A stretch of DNA of 64,000 nt from CAWIJJ01 sp963836405 (GTDB lineage: Bacteria > Acidobacteriota > Terriglobia > Bryobacterales > Bryobacteraceae), in contig CAWIJL010000007.1 of the NCBI GenBank assembly GCA_963836405.1, forward strand, positions 372,001 through 436,000, read 5' to 3'. The notes under the pieces are model-generated. The model had not been told where the DNA came from and ran no database searches. It saw only the letters and a list, made by a program, of their open reading frames with translations. Position numbers and translations under genes: made by a program. Shown here in pieces: positions 1-8,526 of this stretch. How positions within the stretch are numbered: position 1 is the first letter of the stretch; each line of letters begins with the position of its first letter.

Positions 1-429
1 GCCTCCCGCGTGAAGACCGGCATGGCGGTACGCGCCCAGGTGGCGGCCTATCCCGGCCGGGATTTCCTCGGCAAGGTGACGGCGATCAATCCTTCGGTCG
101 ATCCCACCTCGCGCATGTTCATCGTGGAGGCCCATTTCGTGAACTCGGAGTCGCTCCTGCGGCCGGGCATGTTCTCCACCGCCAAGGTCCTGCTGCCGGG
201 CGGCGAGGACGCCGTGTTCATCCCGCGCACGGCGGTGCTTCGCGATAAAACCACCGACTCCTACCAGGTCTTCATTATCGATGGCGGGACCGCCCGCCTG
301 CGCGTCGTGGTGCCGGGCGAAACCGAAGGCGATTCCATCCGGATCAACTCGGGCTTGACCGGGACCGAAACGGTTGCCACCAGCAACCTCAGCGAGCTTT
401 TTGACGGCGCCCCCGTCCAGAAGCGGTAG
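1..429 (+). CDS. RND efflux periplasmic adaptor (HlyD/MFP family), C-terminal part
   Basis: The gene enters from the left edge already in frame, so only about 142 C-terminal residues are visible. They match the beta-barrel and membrane-proximal domains of membrane fusion proteins. Visible are the typical stretch running from an 'INPSVDPTSR' turn to 'LRPGMFSTAKV', then 'VFIPRTAVLRD', where the membrane-proximal domain begins. Such adaptors bridge an inner-membrane RND pump and a TolC-type channel. The pump gene starts 24 bases downstream, so this is the adaptor of a tripartite efflux operon. The signal peptide and coiled-coil hairpin lie outside the window. Confidence 0.88.
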   Translation, partial: ASRVKTGMAVRAQVAAYPGRDFLGKVTAINPSVDPTSRMFIVEAHFVNSESLLRPGMFSTAKVLLPGGEDAVFIPRTAVLRDKTTDSYQVFIIDGGTARLRVVVPGETEGDSIRINSGLTGTETVATSNLSELFDGAPVQKR

Positions 430-453
430 TCAGGACGAGGACTTCATAATCTC

Positions 454-2688
454 ATGCATGCGCTAGCACGACTTTGCGTCAAACGCCCTGTGTTCGCGAC
501 GATGCTGATCCTTTCGCTCGTCGTGGTCGGCATTTTTTCTTACTTCAGCCTCGGGGTGGATCTGTTCCCGAAGGTCGATATCCCCACAGTGGTGGTTATC
601 GTGGCGAACCCGGGCGCATCGCCCGAAGAGGTGGAAACGGAAATCACCAAGAAGGTGGAAGACGCCGTCAACACCATCAGCCAGGTGGACGAGGTTCGTT
701 CCACATCCTCCGAGGGGCAATCCATGGTGATTGTCCAGTTCCTGCTGTCCAAGAACGGCGACGTGGCCGCGCAGGAGGTCCAGAACAAAGTTAACCTGGT
801 TGTTCCCGATCTTCCCGAAACCGCCAAGCAGCCGGTGGTGCAGAAGTTCGATCCCGATGCCGCGCCCGTGCTGCAAATCGCGGTGTCCGCCCCGCGTTCG
901 CTGCGCGACGTCACCCTCATCGCGGACAAACTGCTCAAGCAGAAGATCGAAAACGTCAAGGGCGTTGGCGAGATCACGATCCGCGGCGGCGCCCGGCGCG
1001 AAATTCACGTCATCGTCGATCCCGACCGCCTGCGCGCCTACAATCTCACCGTCAACAACGTGTTCAGCGCCGTGCGCTCGCAAAATATGGAACTGCCCGG
1101 CGGCAACCTGAATGCCGGCTCGCGCGAATTCACCGTGCGCACCACGGGGCGCATCGAAGAGGTCCCGGACTTCAATGACCTGACCATCGCTAACCGTGGA
1201 GCGTCCGTGATCCGGCTGAAGGACGTCGGACACGCCGAGGACAGCTACGAAGAGCCGCGAAGCGCCGCCCGCCTGGACGGCACCCCCGCGGTCACTTTGA
1301 TCGTGGCCAAGCAATCGGGAGAGAACACCGTTGCCACCGCCGACGCCGTCAAGGAGCGCATCGCGGAAATCTCCGGCACGCTTCCGAAGGACGTGAAGGT
1401 GCAGGTGATCGGCGACCAGTCCACCTTCATCAAGGCGGCCGTCGAGAACATCCGGCGCCACCTGATCGAGGGCAGTGTTCTGGCCGCGATCATCATCTTC
1501 ATCTTCCTGGCCAATATCCGCACCACCCTGATCGCCGCCGTCGCCATTCCCATTTCCATCATCTCCACGTTCGCCCTGATGGCGGCCATGAATTTCACCC
1601 TCAACCAGATCACCATGCTGGCGCTGACCCTGATGGTGGGTATCGTTATCGACGACGCGATTATCGTGCTCGAGAACATTTATCGCTTCATCGAGGAGAA
1701 GAACATGCCGCCGTTCGAGGCGGCCATTCAGGGCACGCGCGAGATCGGCCTCGCGGTCATGGCCACCACGCTGTCGCTGCTCGCGGTGTTCCTGCCGGTC
1801 GGATTTATGGGCGGCATCGTCGGGCGCTTCATGAGCGGCTTCGGCTTCACGTCCGCATTTGCGATCGCCGTCTCCCTGCTCGTCTCCTTCACCCTCACCC
1901 CGATGCTCTGCTCCCGCTTCCTCAAGCGGCCGGAAAAACAGACGGGCGATCATTCCTCCAAAGAGTCCCGGCTTTTCCGCTTCCTCGATACGCATTACAC
2001 GCGCATGCTGCACTGGTCGCTGGGCCATCGCAAAGCCATGGTTGGCTTCAGCGGGCTGGTGATCCTCAGTATCGTGCCGCTCTTCATGTTCGTGGGCAAG
2101 AACTTCCTGCCCCAGGACGACCAGTCGCAATACAACGTTCTCATCCGCACCCCGGAAGGCAGTTCCCTCGCCGCAACCACCAACGTCGCCGAGCGGATTG
2201 CGCAGGAAGTCCGCAAGCTGCCGGGCGTCACCCATACGCTGATGACCGCCGGAGGCAGCGCCGACAGATCCGTCAACAATGCGTCCATTTATGTCAAGCT
2301 GACGGATGCGTCGGAGCCGGTCCGTTTCGCAGCAGCAGTTGATGCAGCAGACCCGCGCCCTTCTCAAGTCTTACCCGCAGGAGATTCACACCGGCGTCGA
2401 GCAGATCAGCCAGGTGGGCGGAAACCAGAGCAATGCCGAAGTCCAATTCTTCATTCAAGGTCCGGACCTCGACAAGCTCGCCCAGTATTCCGACGCTCTC
2501 ATGAAGAAGATGCGCGCCAACCCTGCGCTCGTGGACGTGGATACCACGCTGCGCAGCGGCAAGCCCGAGGTGCGGCTGGATATCGACCGGCCGCGCGCGG
2601 CGGACCTCGGCGTCTCCGTTCTCGACATCGAGCAGGCGCTGAACACCCTGGTGGCCGGGCAGGTGGCCTCAACGTTCAAAGCCGGTGA
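454..2688 (+). CDS. RND efflux pump permease, N-terminal piece (frameshifted)
   Basis: This is the first part of an inner-membrane resistance-nodulation-division pump that exports drugs or other amphiphiles by proton antiport. It has the N-terminal transmembrane helix, the 'FPKVDIPT' and 'NPGASPEEVE' porter-domain motifs and the TM4 proton-relay motif 'GIVIDDAIIVLENI', followed by helices 5-6 and the second periplasmic loop. The readable protein holds to about base 2316. After that the frame gives an arginine/proline-rich tail unlike any RND protein, and the family sequence resumes in the next frame. Removing one base near 2317 would restore 'LTDASERSVSQQQLM'. A GAGG ribosome site lies 13 bases before the ATG. 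The true gene therefore runs 454-5170 with one indel, probably an assembly error. Confidence 0.85.
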   Translation: MHALARLCVKRPVFATMLILSLVVVGIFSYFSLGVDLFPKVDIPTVVVIVANPGASPEEVETEITKKVEDAVNTISQVDEVRSTSSEGQSMVIVQFLLSKNGDVAAQEVQNKVNLVVPDLPETAKQPVVQKFDPDAAPVLQIAVSAPRSLRDVTLIADKLLKQKIENVKGVGEITIRGGARREIHVIVDPDRLRAYNLTVNNVFSAVRSQNMELPGGNLNAGSREFTVRTTGRIEEVPDFNDLTIANRGASVIRLKDVGHAEDSYEEPRSAARLDGTPAVTLIVAKQSGENTVATADAVKERIAEISGTLPKDVKVQVIGDQSTFIKAAVENIRRHLIEGSVLAAIIIFIFLANIRTTLIAAVAIPISIISTFALMAAMNFTLNQITMLALTLMVGIVIDDAIIVLENIYRFIEEKNMPPFEAAIQGTREIGLAVMATTLSLLAVFLPVGFMGGIVGRFMSGFGFTSAFAIAVSLLVSFTLTPMLCSRFLKRPEKQTGDHSSKESRLFRFLDTHYTRMLHWSLGHRKAMVGFSGLVILSIVPLFMFVGKNFLPQDDQSQYNVLIRTPEGSSLAATTNVAERIAQEVRKLPGVTHTLMTAGGSADRSVNNASIYVKLTDASEPVRFAAAVDAADPRPSQVLPAGDSHRRRADQPGGRKPEQCRSPILHSRSGPRQARPVFRRSHEEDARQPCARGRGYHAAQRQARGAAGYRPAARGGPRRLRSRHRAGAEHPGGRAGGLNVQSR

Positions 2689-5170
2689 AGACCAGTACGA
2701 CGTGCGCGTCCGTGCGCAGGAATCGTCCCGCTCCAGCGCCGAGTCGCTCTCGCGCATCACGGTTCCCTCTTCCAAGGTCGGGTCGGTCGGCCTGGACGAG
2801 GTCGTGCATATCAGCTCGGGCACCGGCCCGTCGTCCATCAATCGCATCAACCGCCAGCGTCAGGTCAGCCTCATGGCCAACCTGGTTCCGGGCGGATCGC
2901 AGACCACCGTCATTGAACAGTTGCAGCAGGACGCCGGCAACCTCGGCATGGACCCGGGCTACACCTCGGGCCTGACCGGGGCATCCAAGGAACTCACGCG
3001 AACCGGGTTCTACTTCGCGCTGGCGTTTTCCCTGACGTTCATCTTCATGTACATCGTTCTGGCGGCGCAGTTCGAATCGTTCATTCACCCGATCACGATT
3101 CTGTTGACGCTGCCGCTGGCGGTTCCCTTCGGCATCGTGTCGCTGCTGATCGCCGGACAGACCGTGAATATCTTCTCGGGCCTCGGCCTGCTGCTGTTGT
3201 TCGGCATCGTGAAGAAGAACGCGATTCTCCAGATCGACCACACCAACGGCCTCCGCGCCTCCGGCCTGCCGCGCTATGAAGCCATTGTGCAAGCCAACCG
3301 CGACCGTCTGCGCCCCATCCTCATGACCACCATCGCGCTGGTTGCGGGCATGGCGCCGCTGGTGGTTTCGAGCGGCACCGGTGCGGCCACCAACCGCTCC
3401 ATCGGCGTGCTGGTGGTGGGTGGGCAGACGCTGTGCCTGCTGCTTACGCTGCTGGCGGTCCCCGTGTTCTACTCGCTGTGGGAAGACATCGGCGAGAAGC
3501 TCGCCAACGGACGAATCGCGCGCCTGTTCCGCGGCGTTCGTTCGCGGTTCAAGAAGGCCGGCGCGCTGGCCACCGCGCTCATCTCCTCAGCCTTCGGGCA
3601 GACGGCGATCGCGCCCAATCCGGCGCAGTTCGCTCCCGTGAAGGAAGTGGCGGTGCAGCCGCGCGTCGGCGTGTACGGCCAATCCGAGCTCACGCTCGAC
3701 GAGACGATTCGCCGCGTGTTGGCGAACGATCCGGATGTGCGCGTACAGCGCATTCTCGAAGAGGAAGCCGGCTACGGGATTAATGCGGCGCTCGGAGCCT
3801 ACGACCCCGTATTGTCCTTCCGTGCTTATCACACCAAGGCGGTCACGCCGGTGGCATCCATCTTCGGCGGCACCGCCAGCGGCAAACTGACCCAGAAGGA
3901 ATGGGCGGCCACCCCGCAAATCACCGGGCTGTCGCCCTGGGGCGGCGGTTCGTACACGTTTGGTTTCGCCAATGCCAGGCAATCTACCGACAACCTCTTC
4001 AACACACTCAACCCGCAATACCCGACGGCCGCGACCCTGAACCTCACCCAGCCGCTGCTCCGCGGCCTCCGTTTCGACCCGAACCGACACCGTGTGGAAG
4101 TCAGCCGCAAGAACCAGCAGCTCAGCCGTGAACAATTGCGGCAGCGCCTGATCGATGTGGTCACGCAGGCCACCTCCGCATACTGGGAGCTCGACTACGC
4201 CGTGCGCAATCTCCAGGTGCAGACCGAAGCCGTCGGCCTGGCCGAGCGACAGTACCAAAGCAATCGGCGGCAGGCCGAACAGGGCGTGCTGGCGCCGGTG
4301 GACGTGGTGGCTGCGCAAACCCAGGTGGCTACTTTCCAGCAAGGGCTCTTCGCCGCGCAGTCCGCCGTAACGCAGGCGGAGAACCGGCTGAAATCCATGA
4401 TGCTGCCGGACCGCGCCGACGACCTGTGGGGCAAGGCGCTGATTCCGGTTACCGACCCGAAGACCGACCTGCTGCTGCCGGCGCTGAGCGATGCCGTGCA
4501 AGTGGCGCTACGGTCCCGGCCGGAACTCGAGCAGACCCAGATCTCGCTCGACGTGAACGCGCTCGACGCCCGGCTCAGTAAGGAGCAGGCCAGGCCCCGC
4601 GTGGACGCCTTCGCCAACCTGACCGCCACCGGTCTTTCCGGCATCCGGAACCCGCTTCCAGGCGGCCTCTCCGCGCTGCTGCCCGGCGGCGGGACGGTGG
4701 CCCCCCTGCTGGTGGGCAGCTACGGGCAGTCGCTCAGCAACCTGATGGGCGGCAGTTTCAACACCGCGCAATTCGGCGTTCAGATCTCGATGCCGCTGCG
4801 CAACCGGACCGCGGAAGCGCAGATCGCCACCACCGCGGCGGAAGGCCGCCGCCTGCGCGTGCTCCGCGACCAGGTAGGAATGGCCGTCGAAACCGACGTC
4901 CGCAACTCGCTGCAAATGGCCAGTTCGGCTCAATCGCGCCTCGAAGCCGCGGCCGTAGCCCGCCAGTCGGCCGAAGAGCAGTACGCGAGCGAGCAGCGGC
5001 AGTTTCAGGCGGGAACCTCCACCGTGTTTCTGGTGCTGCAGCGTCAGACCGAACTGATCAACGCGCGCAGCCGGGAAGTTCGCGCGCGTGCCGACGCGGC
5101 TACCGCGCTTGCCAATCTCGACCGGGCCACCGCCCAAACGCTGGACGTCCGAAACATCGACGTGAAGTAA
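2306..5170 (+). CDS. RND pump C-terminal half fused to a TolC-like outer membrane efflux domain
   Basis: From about 2318 this frame carries the second half of the RND pump: the docking and porter region, then helices 7-12 including 'MYIVLAAQFESFIHPITI', 'FGIVKKNAILQID' and 'RPILMTTIALVAGMAPLV'. The pump should end near 3547. Instead the frame continues without a stop into a signal-peptide-like segment at about 3548-3604 (two lysines, then an Ala/Leu-rich core ending 'SSAFGQTA'). A roughly 520-residue outer membrane efflux protein follows, with two OEP repeats: 'LTLDETIRRVLANDPDV', the 'VVTQATSAYWELDYAVRN' helices, 'RPELEQTQISLD' and 'GTSTVFLVLQRQTELINARS'. There is no ATG at the junction, and the other two forward frames are also open there, so one indel cannot explain the fusion. 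The annotated ATG at 2306 lies just before the frameshift and is probably not a real start. Confidence 0.82.
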   Translation: MRRSRSVSQQQLMQQTRALLKSYPQEIHTGVEQISQVGGNQSNAEVQFFIQGPDLDKLAQYSDALMKKMRANPALVDVDTTLRSGKPEVRLDIDRPRAADLGVSVLDIEQALNTLVAGQVASTFKAGEDQYDVRVRAQESSRSSAESLSRITVPSSKVGSVGLDEVVHISSGTGPSSINRINRQRQVSLMANLVPGGSQTTVIEQLQQDAGNLGMDPGYTSGLTGASKELTRTGFYFALAFSLTFIFMYIVLAAQFESFIHPITILLTLPLAVPFGIVSLLIAGQTVNIFSGLGLLLLFGIVKKNAILQIDHTNGLRASGLPRYEAIVQANRDRLRPILMTTIALVAGMAPLVVSSGTGAATNRSIGVLVVGGQTLCLLLTLLAVPVFYSLWEDIGEKLANGRIARLFRGVRSRFKKAGALATALISSAFGQTAIAPNPAQFAPVKEVAVQPRVGVYGQSELTLDETIRRVLANDPDVRVQRILEEEAGYGINAALGAYDPVLSFRAYHTKAVTPVASIFGGTASGKLTQKEWAATPQITGLSPWGGGSYTFGFANARQSTDNLFNTLNPQYPTAATLNLTQPLLRGLRFDPNRHRVEVSRKNQQLSREQLRQRLIDVVTQATSAYWELDYAVRNLQVQTEAVGLAERQYQSNRRQAEQGVLAPVDVVAAQTQVATFQQGLFAAQSAVTQAENRLKSMMLPDRADDLWGKALIPVTDPKTDLLLPALSDAVQVALRSRPELEQTQISLDVNALDARLSKEQARPRVDAFANLTATGLSGIRNPLPGGLSALLPGGGTVAPLLVGSYGQSLSNLMGGSFNTAQFGVQISMPLRNRTAEAQIATTAAEGRRLRVLRDQVGMAVETDVRNSLQMASSAQSRLEAAAVARQSAEEQYASEQRQFQAGTSTVFLVLQRQTELINARSREVRARADAATALANLDRATAQTLDVRNIDVK

Positions 5171-5182
5171 CATCGCGCGAAA

Positions 5183-6052
5183 CTACAGCCAGTGGAAATG
5201 CTTGATCGCCCATAGCAGCACCAGGGTGGACGCGGCCATCAGCGCCCCCACCACCGCCAGCGCATGCACCGAATCGGCCGCCGGCAGCCCTTTCACATTC
5301 ATGCCGTAAATGCTGCTGATCAACAAAGCGGGCAACGCCACGGTGCCCAGTACCGTCAACACCTTCATCACGCGGTTGGTCCGGTTGGCGACACTCGAGA
5401 GATAAATATCGAGCGCGCCCGCAAGCAGGTCGCGCTCCATCTCCACCGTATCGAGATTTCGCGCCACATGATCGTAGATGTCGCGCAAGTAGGCCCACAG
5501 GTCTTTGTTGATGAACGGCGACTCGGTCCGTTGCAGGTGACTGGCCACATCCCGGGTATTCGCCAGCACGCGCCGCAGAACAATCAGCCCCCGCTTGGTA
5601 TCGAAAATCCGCGCCAGGGTGTCGGGGGTGGCCAGGTGCAGTGCCTGATCCTGAATGGCGTCTAGAACCTCGTCGTAGTGATCGAGCACTGCGTGATAGG
5701 AATCCACGACCTGGTCGACGATGCGGTAGTACACCTGGTCCGAGCGCGTGTTCGCGTCCACCGCATTGCGCACCCGCTCGATCACATCGCGCATCTCCGG
5801 GCAGTCGTCCTCCACCACGCTCACCACAAAATCGCGACCGAGAAAGATATCCAGATCGGCCACCCGGAGTCCGGTGGCGCCGTCCAGCCGCACGCCCTTC
5901 AATACCGTGAACAGGTAGCCTTCGTTCTCCTCGATCTTGGCGCGCTGGTTCCGGTGCCGGCAGTCCTCAATGTGCAGCGGATGCAGATGATACCGCTCGG
6001 CCAGTCTGTCCAGTTCGGGACTGTCGGGATCGAGGATGTTGTGCCAGTCCAT
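5183..6052 (-). CDS. corA: CorA-family magnesium/divalent cation transporter
   Basis: A 289-residue protein with the CorA plan: a cytoplasmic alpha/beta domain, a long helix and two C-terminal transmembrane helices. The signature 'YGMN' sits at the end of the first membrane helix, followed by 'VKGLPA'. The last helix ends in a basic tail with 'KHFHWL'. N-terminal 'HPLHIEDCRHRNQRAKIEE' is also typical of the family. It imports Mg2+, or in some members other divalent ions, as a pentamer. The ATG abuts the stop of the M20 peptidase gene upstream, so it is probably the last gene of a long minus-strand transcription unit. It converges on the efflux cluster with only 12 bases between stops. Confidence 0.93.
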   Translation of the reverse strand: MDWHNILDPDSPELDRLAERYHLHPLHIEDCRHRNQRAKIEENEGYLFTVLKGVRLDGATGLRVADLDIFLGRDFVVSVVEDDCPEMRDVIERVRNAVDANTRSDQVYYRIVDQVVDSYHAVLDHYDEVLDAIQDQALHLATPDTLARIFDTKRGLIVLRRVLANTRDVASHLQRTESPFINKDLWAYLRDIYDHVARNLDTVEMERDLLAGALDIYLSSVANRTNRVMKVLTVLGTVALPALLISSIYGMNVKGLPAADSVHALAVVGALMAASTLVLLWAIKHFHWL

Positions 6053-6316
6053 TTACGCGGCGCCCAGTTCGAAGAGGTAATCGACGTACGAACGGACAGC
6101 CCCGTCGAGGCCCTGGATATTCGGATTCTGCGATTCGATCACGTAATATTCATTCGGTGCGTGCGCACCGCCGCCATGGCCCATGCCGAAATGCGTGGCG
6201 GGCAGTTTCAGCGTGCCGCCCGTGAAGATGTAGCCGGGCCACGAGCCCGCCATCCTCGGCCAGAGAACCGGTTCGATGCCCGCGCGCCGGTATACCGCCT
6301 GCGCGGCAGTCACCAC
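6053..6316 (-). CDS. M20-family peptidase, C-terminal piece after a frameshift
   Basis: This frame holds the missing end of the M20 peptidase encoded just upstream. It contains 'MAGSWPGYIFTGGTLKLPATHFGMGHGGGAHAPNEYYVIE' in spirit: the Gly/His-rich metal-site region and the final 'HAPNE' motif, where M20 enzymes place a C-terminal zinc ligand, then the closing helix. The upstream frame reads 'GYDPTSTPKDA' and goes out of register at about base 6319. Dropping one base there gives a continuous 'KDARVVTAAQAVYRR'. The GTG that opens this piece is therefore unlikely to be a true start. The stop abuts the CorA start codon. Confidence 0.72.
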   Translation of the reverse strand: MVTAAQAVYRRAGIEPVLWPRMAGSWPGYIFTGGTLKLPATHFGMGHGGGAHAPNEYYVIESQNPNIQGLDGAVRSYVDYLFELGAA

Positions 6317-7571
6317 GCTGCGCGTCTTTCGGCGTGGAGGTGGGGTCGTAGCCGCCCGTCATGTTGACCTCGATGTCCCCGAACCCTCTCTTGGCAAGGT
6401 GCGCCTTCAGCTTCGCCAAGGCGGTCTTGGCGGTCATGTCGGGCACCAGCCGCAGGTCCAGTTTGGCTACCGCGCGGTGCGGCAGCACCGTCTTTCCGCC
6501 CGGGCCCGTGTGGCCGCCCACCAGCCCCTCGATGTTTACCGTGGGCCTGCCGGCGAGCAGTTCGCGCGACTCCAGCCAGTCCACATCGTGCACCCAGTGG
6601 GAAACCCCGAGACCCTGCTTCGCCAGCGCCTCGCTCTGCCGGCCCGAGGCGGCGCGAATCATGGCCTTTTCTTCGTCGTTGAGCGGCCGCGCGTCGTCGA
6701 GAAAGCCTTCGATGGCCGGCGTATGCCCGTCCGCTGCCACCAGCGTGTTCAGCGCCTGCACCAGGTGCCATGCCGGACTGTCCACCGTCGCTTCGTAACT
6801 CGAGTGGATATCCAGCTTCGGCCCGCGCCCCCATTTCTCGCCGCTCGACACGAGCTCCAGTTCGATTACTCCCTTGGCGCCCAAATTGATCGTGATGGTG
6901 CCGTCCGGCGACTGCATCGGCATGGGCATAAACACCCCGGAGCACTTCCGGAACGCCGCCAGCACCTCCGGCCGCTGCATGATCTCCGGGAAGTGCGGCG
7001 AGCCGATCTCCTCTTCGCCCTCTGCGATGAACACCAGGTTGACGGGCAGCTTCCGCCCGGCGCTCCGAAACGCGTGCAGCGCCGCCAGCAGCGTCGCTTC
7101 AGGCCCCTTCTGATTGACGGCTCCGCGGCCCACCAGCACCGTTCCCAGCCCGGGACGGTCCGCCAATGCCGCGTCGAACGGCGGCGAGGACCATTCCGAA
7201 GGATCCACCTGCTTCACGTCGTACATGAAGTAGATGCCGAAGGTGCGCGCCGCGCCCGCATCGAGCGTCGCGAACACACCTGGATGTCCGCTGCTCGGAA
7301 TCCTGTTCACCTGCCCGAATCCGGCCTCGCGCAGCATCCGCATCATCAGCTCGCAACCCTCCTGCATGCCGCGGTTTTCGGCAGCGATGGAGGGTTGGCG
7401 GATCCAGTTCTGCAACCTTTGCAGATTTTCCTGGTGGTGCTTTTCGATTTCGTTTTTGACGGCATCGCCGGCGGCCCCTTGCGCGCCGGCCACCGCCGCT
7501 GTCGCCGTCGCTGCCTTCAGAAAGCTCCGCCGCGACCCCGTCCACTCGCGTCCGCTCATAGTGGAATGCAT
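6150..7571 (-). CDS. Tat-exported M20-family metallopeptidase, main piece (frameshifted)
   Basis: A dizinc peptidase or amidohydrolase of the M20 family. It starts with a twin-arginine signal ('SRRSFLKAAT') followed by an Ala-rich hydrophobic core, so it should be exported folded. Further along are 'YFMYDVKQVDPSEW', where the usual first zinc-site 'GHxDV' appears altered to 'FMYDVKQV', then 'GRGAVNQKG', the catalytic pair 'IAEGEEEIGS' and the dimerisation domain ending 'GGYDPTSTPKDA'. Sequence after about 6319 is out of frame, and the real C-terminus is the 6053-6316 piece. I prefer the ATG at 7571, or the one at 7559, over upstream codons because these start right before the Tat signal and do not overlap the Rid-family gene. 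Confidence 0.78.
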   Translation of the reverse strand: MHSTMSGREWTGSRRSFLKAATATAAVAGAQGAAGDAVKNEIEKHHQENLQRLQNWIRQPSIAAENRGMQEGCELMMRMLREAGFGQVNRIPSSGHPGVFATLDAGAARTFGIYFMYDVKQVDPSEWSSPPFDAALADRPGLGTVLVGRGAVNQKGPEATLLAALHAFRSAGRKLPVNLVFIAEGEEEIGSPHFPEIMQRPEVLAAFRKCSGVFMPMPMQSPDGTITINLGAKGVIELELVSSGEKWGRGPKLDIHSSYEATVDSPAWHLVQALNTLVAADGHTPAIEGFLDDARPLNDEEKAMIRAASGRQSEALAKQGLGVSHWVHDVDWLESRELLAGRPTVNIEGLVGGHTGPGGKTVLPHRAVAKLDLRLVPDMTAKTALAKLKAHLAKRGFGDIEVNMTGGYDPTSTPKDAQRGDCRAGGIPARGHRTGSLAEDGGLVARLHLHGRHAETARHAFRHGPWRRCARTE

Positions 7572-7575
7572 TATC

Positions 7576-7974
7576 TCAGGCTTGGGGCGCGGCCGGATGG
7601 CGCTTCCTCGCCGTGACTTCGATTTCAATCTTCATTCGCGGGTCCGTCAGTCCGGCCGCAATCATCGTGGCTGCCGGTCGAACCTCGGCGAAGTACCGGC
7701 GGAGCACCGGCCAGCAGGGCTCGAAGTCCTCTGCCCGCGGCAGAATGTACCGCACCCGGACCACATCCGCGAGGCTGCTGCCGGCTTCGTTCAGCGCCCG
7801 GTCGATGTTCAACATGCACTGCTCCGCCTGCTCCACCACATCCTCCGCGATGGTCATGGTGGCGTAGTCGAATCCGGTGGTTCCCGACACAAAAATCCAG
7901 TCGCCGTCCACCACCGCCCGCGAGTATCCGATTTCCCGTTCGAACCGCGATCCGGAAGAGATCAAACGTCTCAA
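7576..7974 (-). CDS. Rid-family (YjgF/YER057c/UK114) protein
   Basis: A 132-residue member of the Rid family, small trimeric proteins. Archetypal RidA deaminates reactive enamine/imine intermediates. Visible family marks are 'GSRFEREIGYSRAVV', 'WIFVSGTTG', 'VVEQAEQCMLNIDRAL', 'VVRVRYIL' and the C-terminal 'KIEIEVTA'. Where RidA has its catalytic Arg ('ARLP'), this protein reads 'AAGLTDP', so imine deaminase activity is doubtful. I chose the TTG at 7974 because a perfect AGGAGG lies five bases before it and the protein then begins like its relatives. A longer reading from TTG 7998 would overlap the dinB-like stop. The gene sits between DinB and the M20 peptidase in the same direction. Confidence 0.85.
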   Translation of the reverse strand: MRRLISSGSRFEREIGYSRAVVDGDWIFVSGTTGFDYATMTIAEDVVEQAEQCMLNIDRALNEAGSSLADVVRVRYILPRAEDFEPCWPVLRRYFAEVRPAATMIAAGLTDPRMKIEIEVTARKRHPAAPQA

Positions 7975-7994
7975 GCCAACCTCCTGGCCTTGCC

Positions 7995-8471
7995 TCAAGC
8001 TCCCAGCATCTTGCGGAGAAACATCAACTGACCCACATGATAGGCGTTGTGATCGGCTATCAGCAGGGCCTCGCGCAGCAGGGTCTGCCCTTGGCCATGC
8101 GGGATGGGCGCCATCAGGTCGTGCTTCGTATCGGCGACCAGCGCCTGCATCTCTTTGAGGTCGGATTGAAACTGCTGCACGCTGGCGTCCCAGGCTTCTT
8201 CATTCGGAGGAGCCTCTTCGACGGGCCAGTAATCGTCGGGGAACTTCTTCTCCTGGTATCCCGGGTTGCGGCTGAAATCCAGAATGTCTTCCTGCGCGAT
8301 GCGCATGTGCTCGAGCAGTTGCCACGCGGAGTGCGGGGCTCCCGCGGGCCTGGTTCCTCGAAGGTGTGCCGGAAAATCGGTGACGGTCGCGTGGAAGGTC
8401 GCATGCGCGCCCTTCATCCGGAGCAGATTGGCGAGATGCTCGCGCAGGGAGATGGTCGGTTGCTTGGCCAT
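7995..8471 (-). CDS. DinB-like four-helix bundle protein
   Basis: A 158-residue protein of the DinB/YfiT superfamily. The spacing of three histidines fits the metal-binding triad: one in 'SAWQLLEHMRIAQEDIL', and two near the end in 'IADHNAYHVGQLMFLRKML'. Family members are metal-dependent four-helix bundles, some acting as thiol-dependent transferases, and most have no known substrate. An 'AGGGGA' ribosome site precedes the ATG. It lies directly upstream of the Rid-family gene on the same strand. I cannot assign a reaction. Confidence 0.82.
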   Translation of the reverse strand: MAKQPTISLREHLANLLRMKGAHATFHATVTDFPAHLRGTRPAGAPHSAWQLLEHMRIAQEDILDFSRNPGYQEKKFPDDYWPVEEAPPNEEAWDASVQQFQSDLKEMQALVADTKHDLMAPIPHGQGQTLLREALLIADHNAYHVGQLMFLRKMLGA

Positions 8472-8526
8472 TCCCCTAGTTTCGCACCCGCTCTCCCGGT
8501 TGAACCCGCGAGCAAATGGAGTTTCG

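Noticed and set aside
463..2367. 634-codon open frame on the minus strand
   Set aside because: Antisense to the RND pump; His/Asp/Gly-rich composition typical of a shadow of a GC-rich gene.
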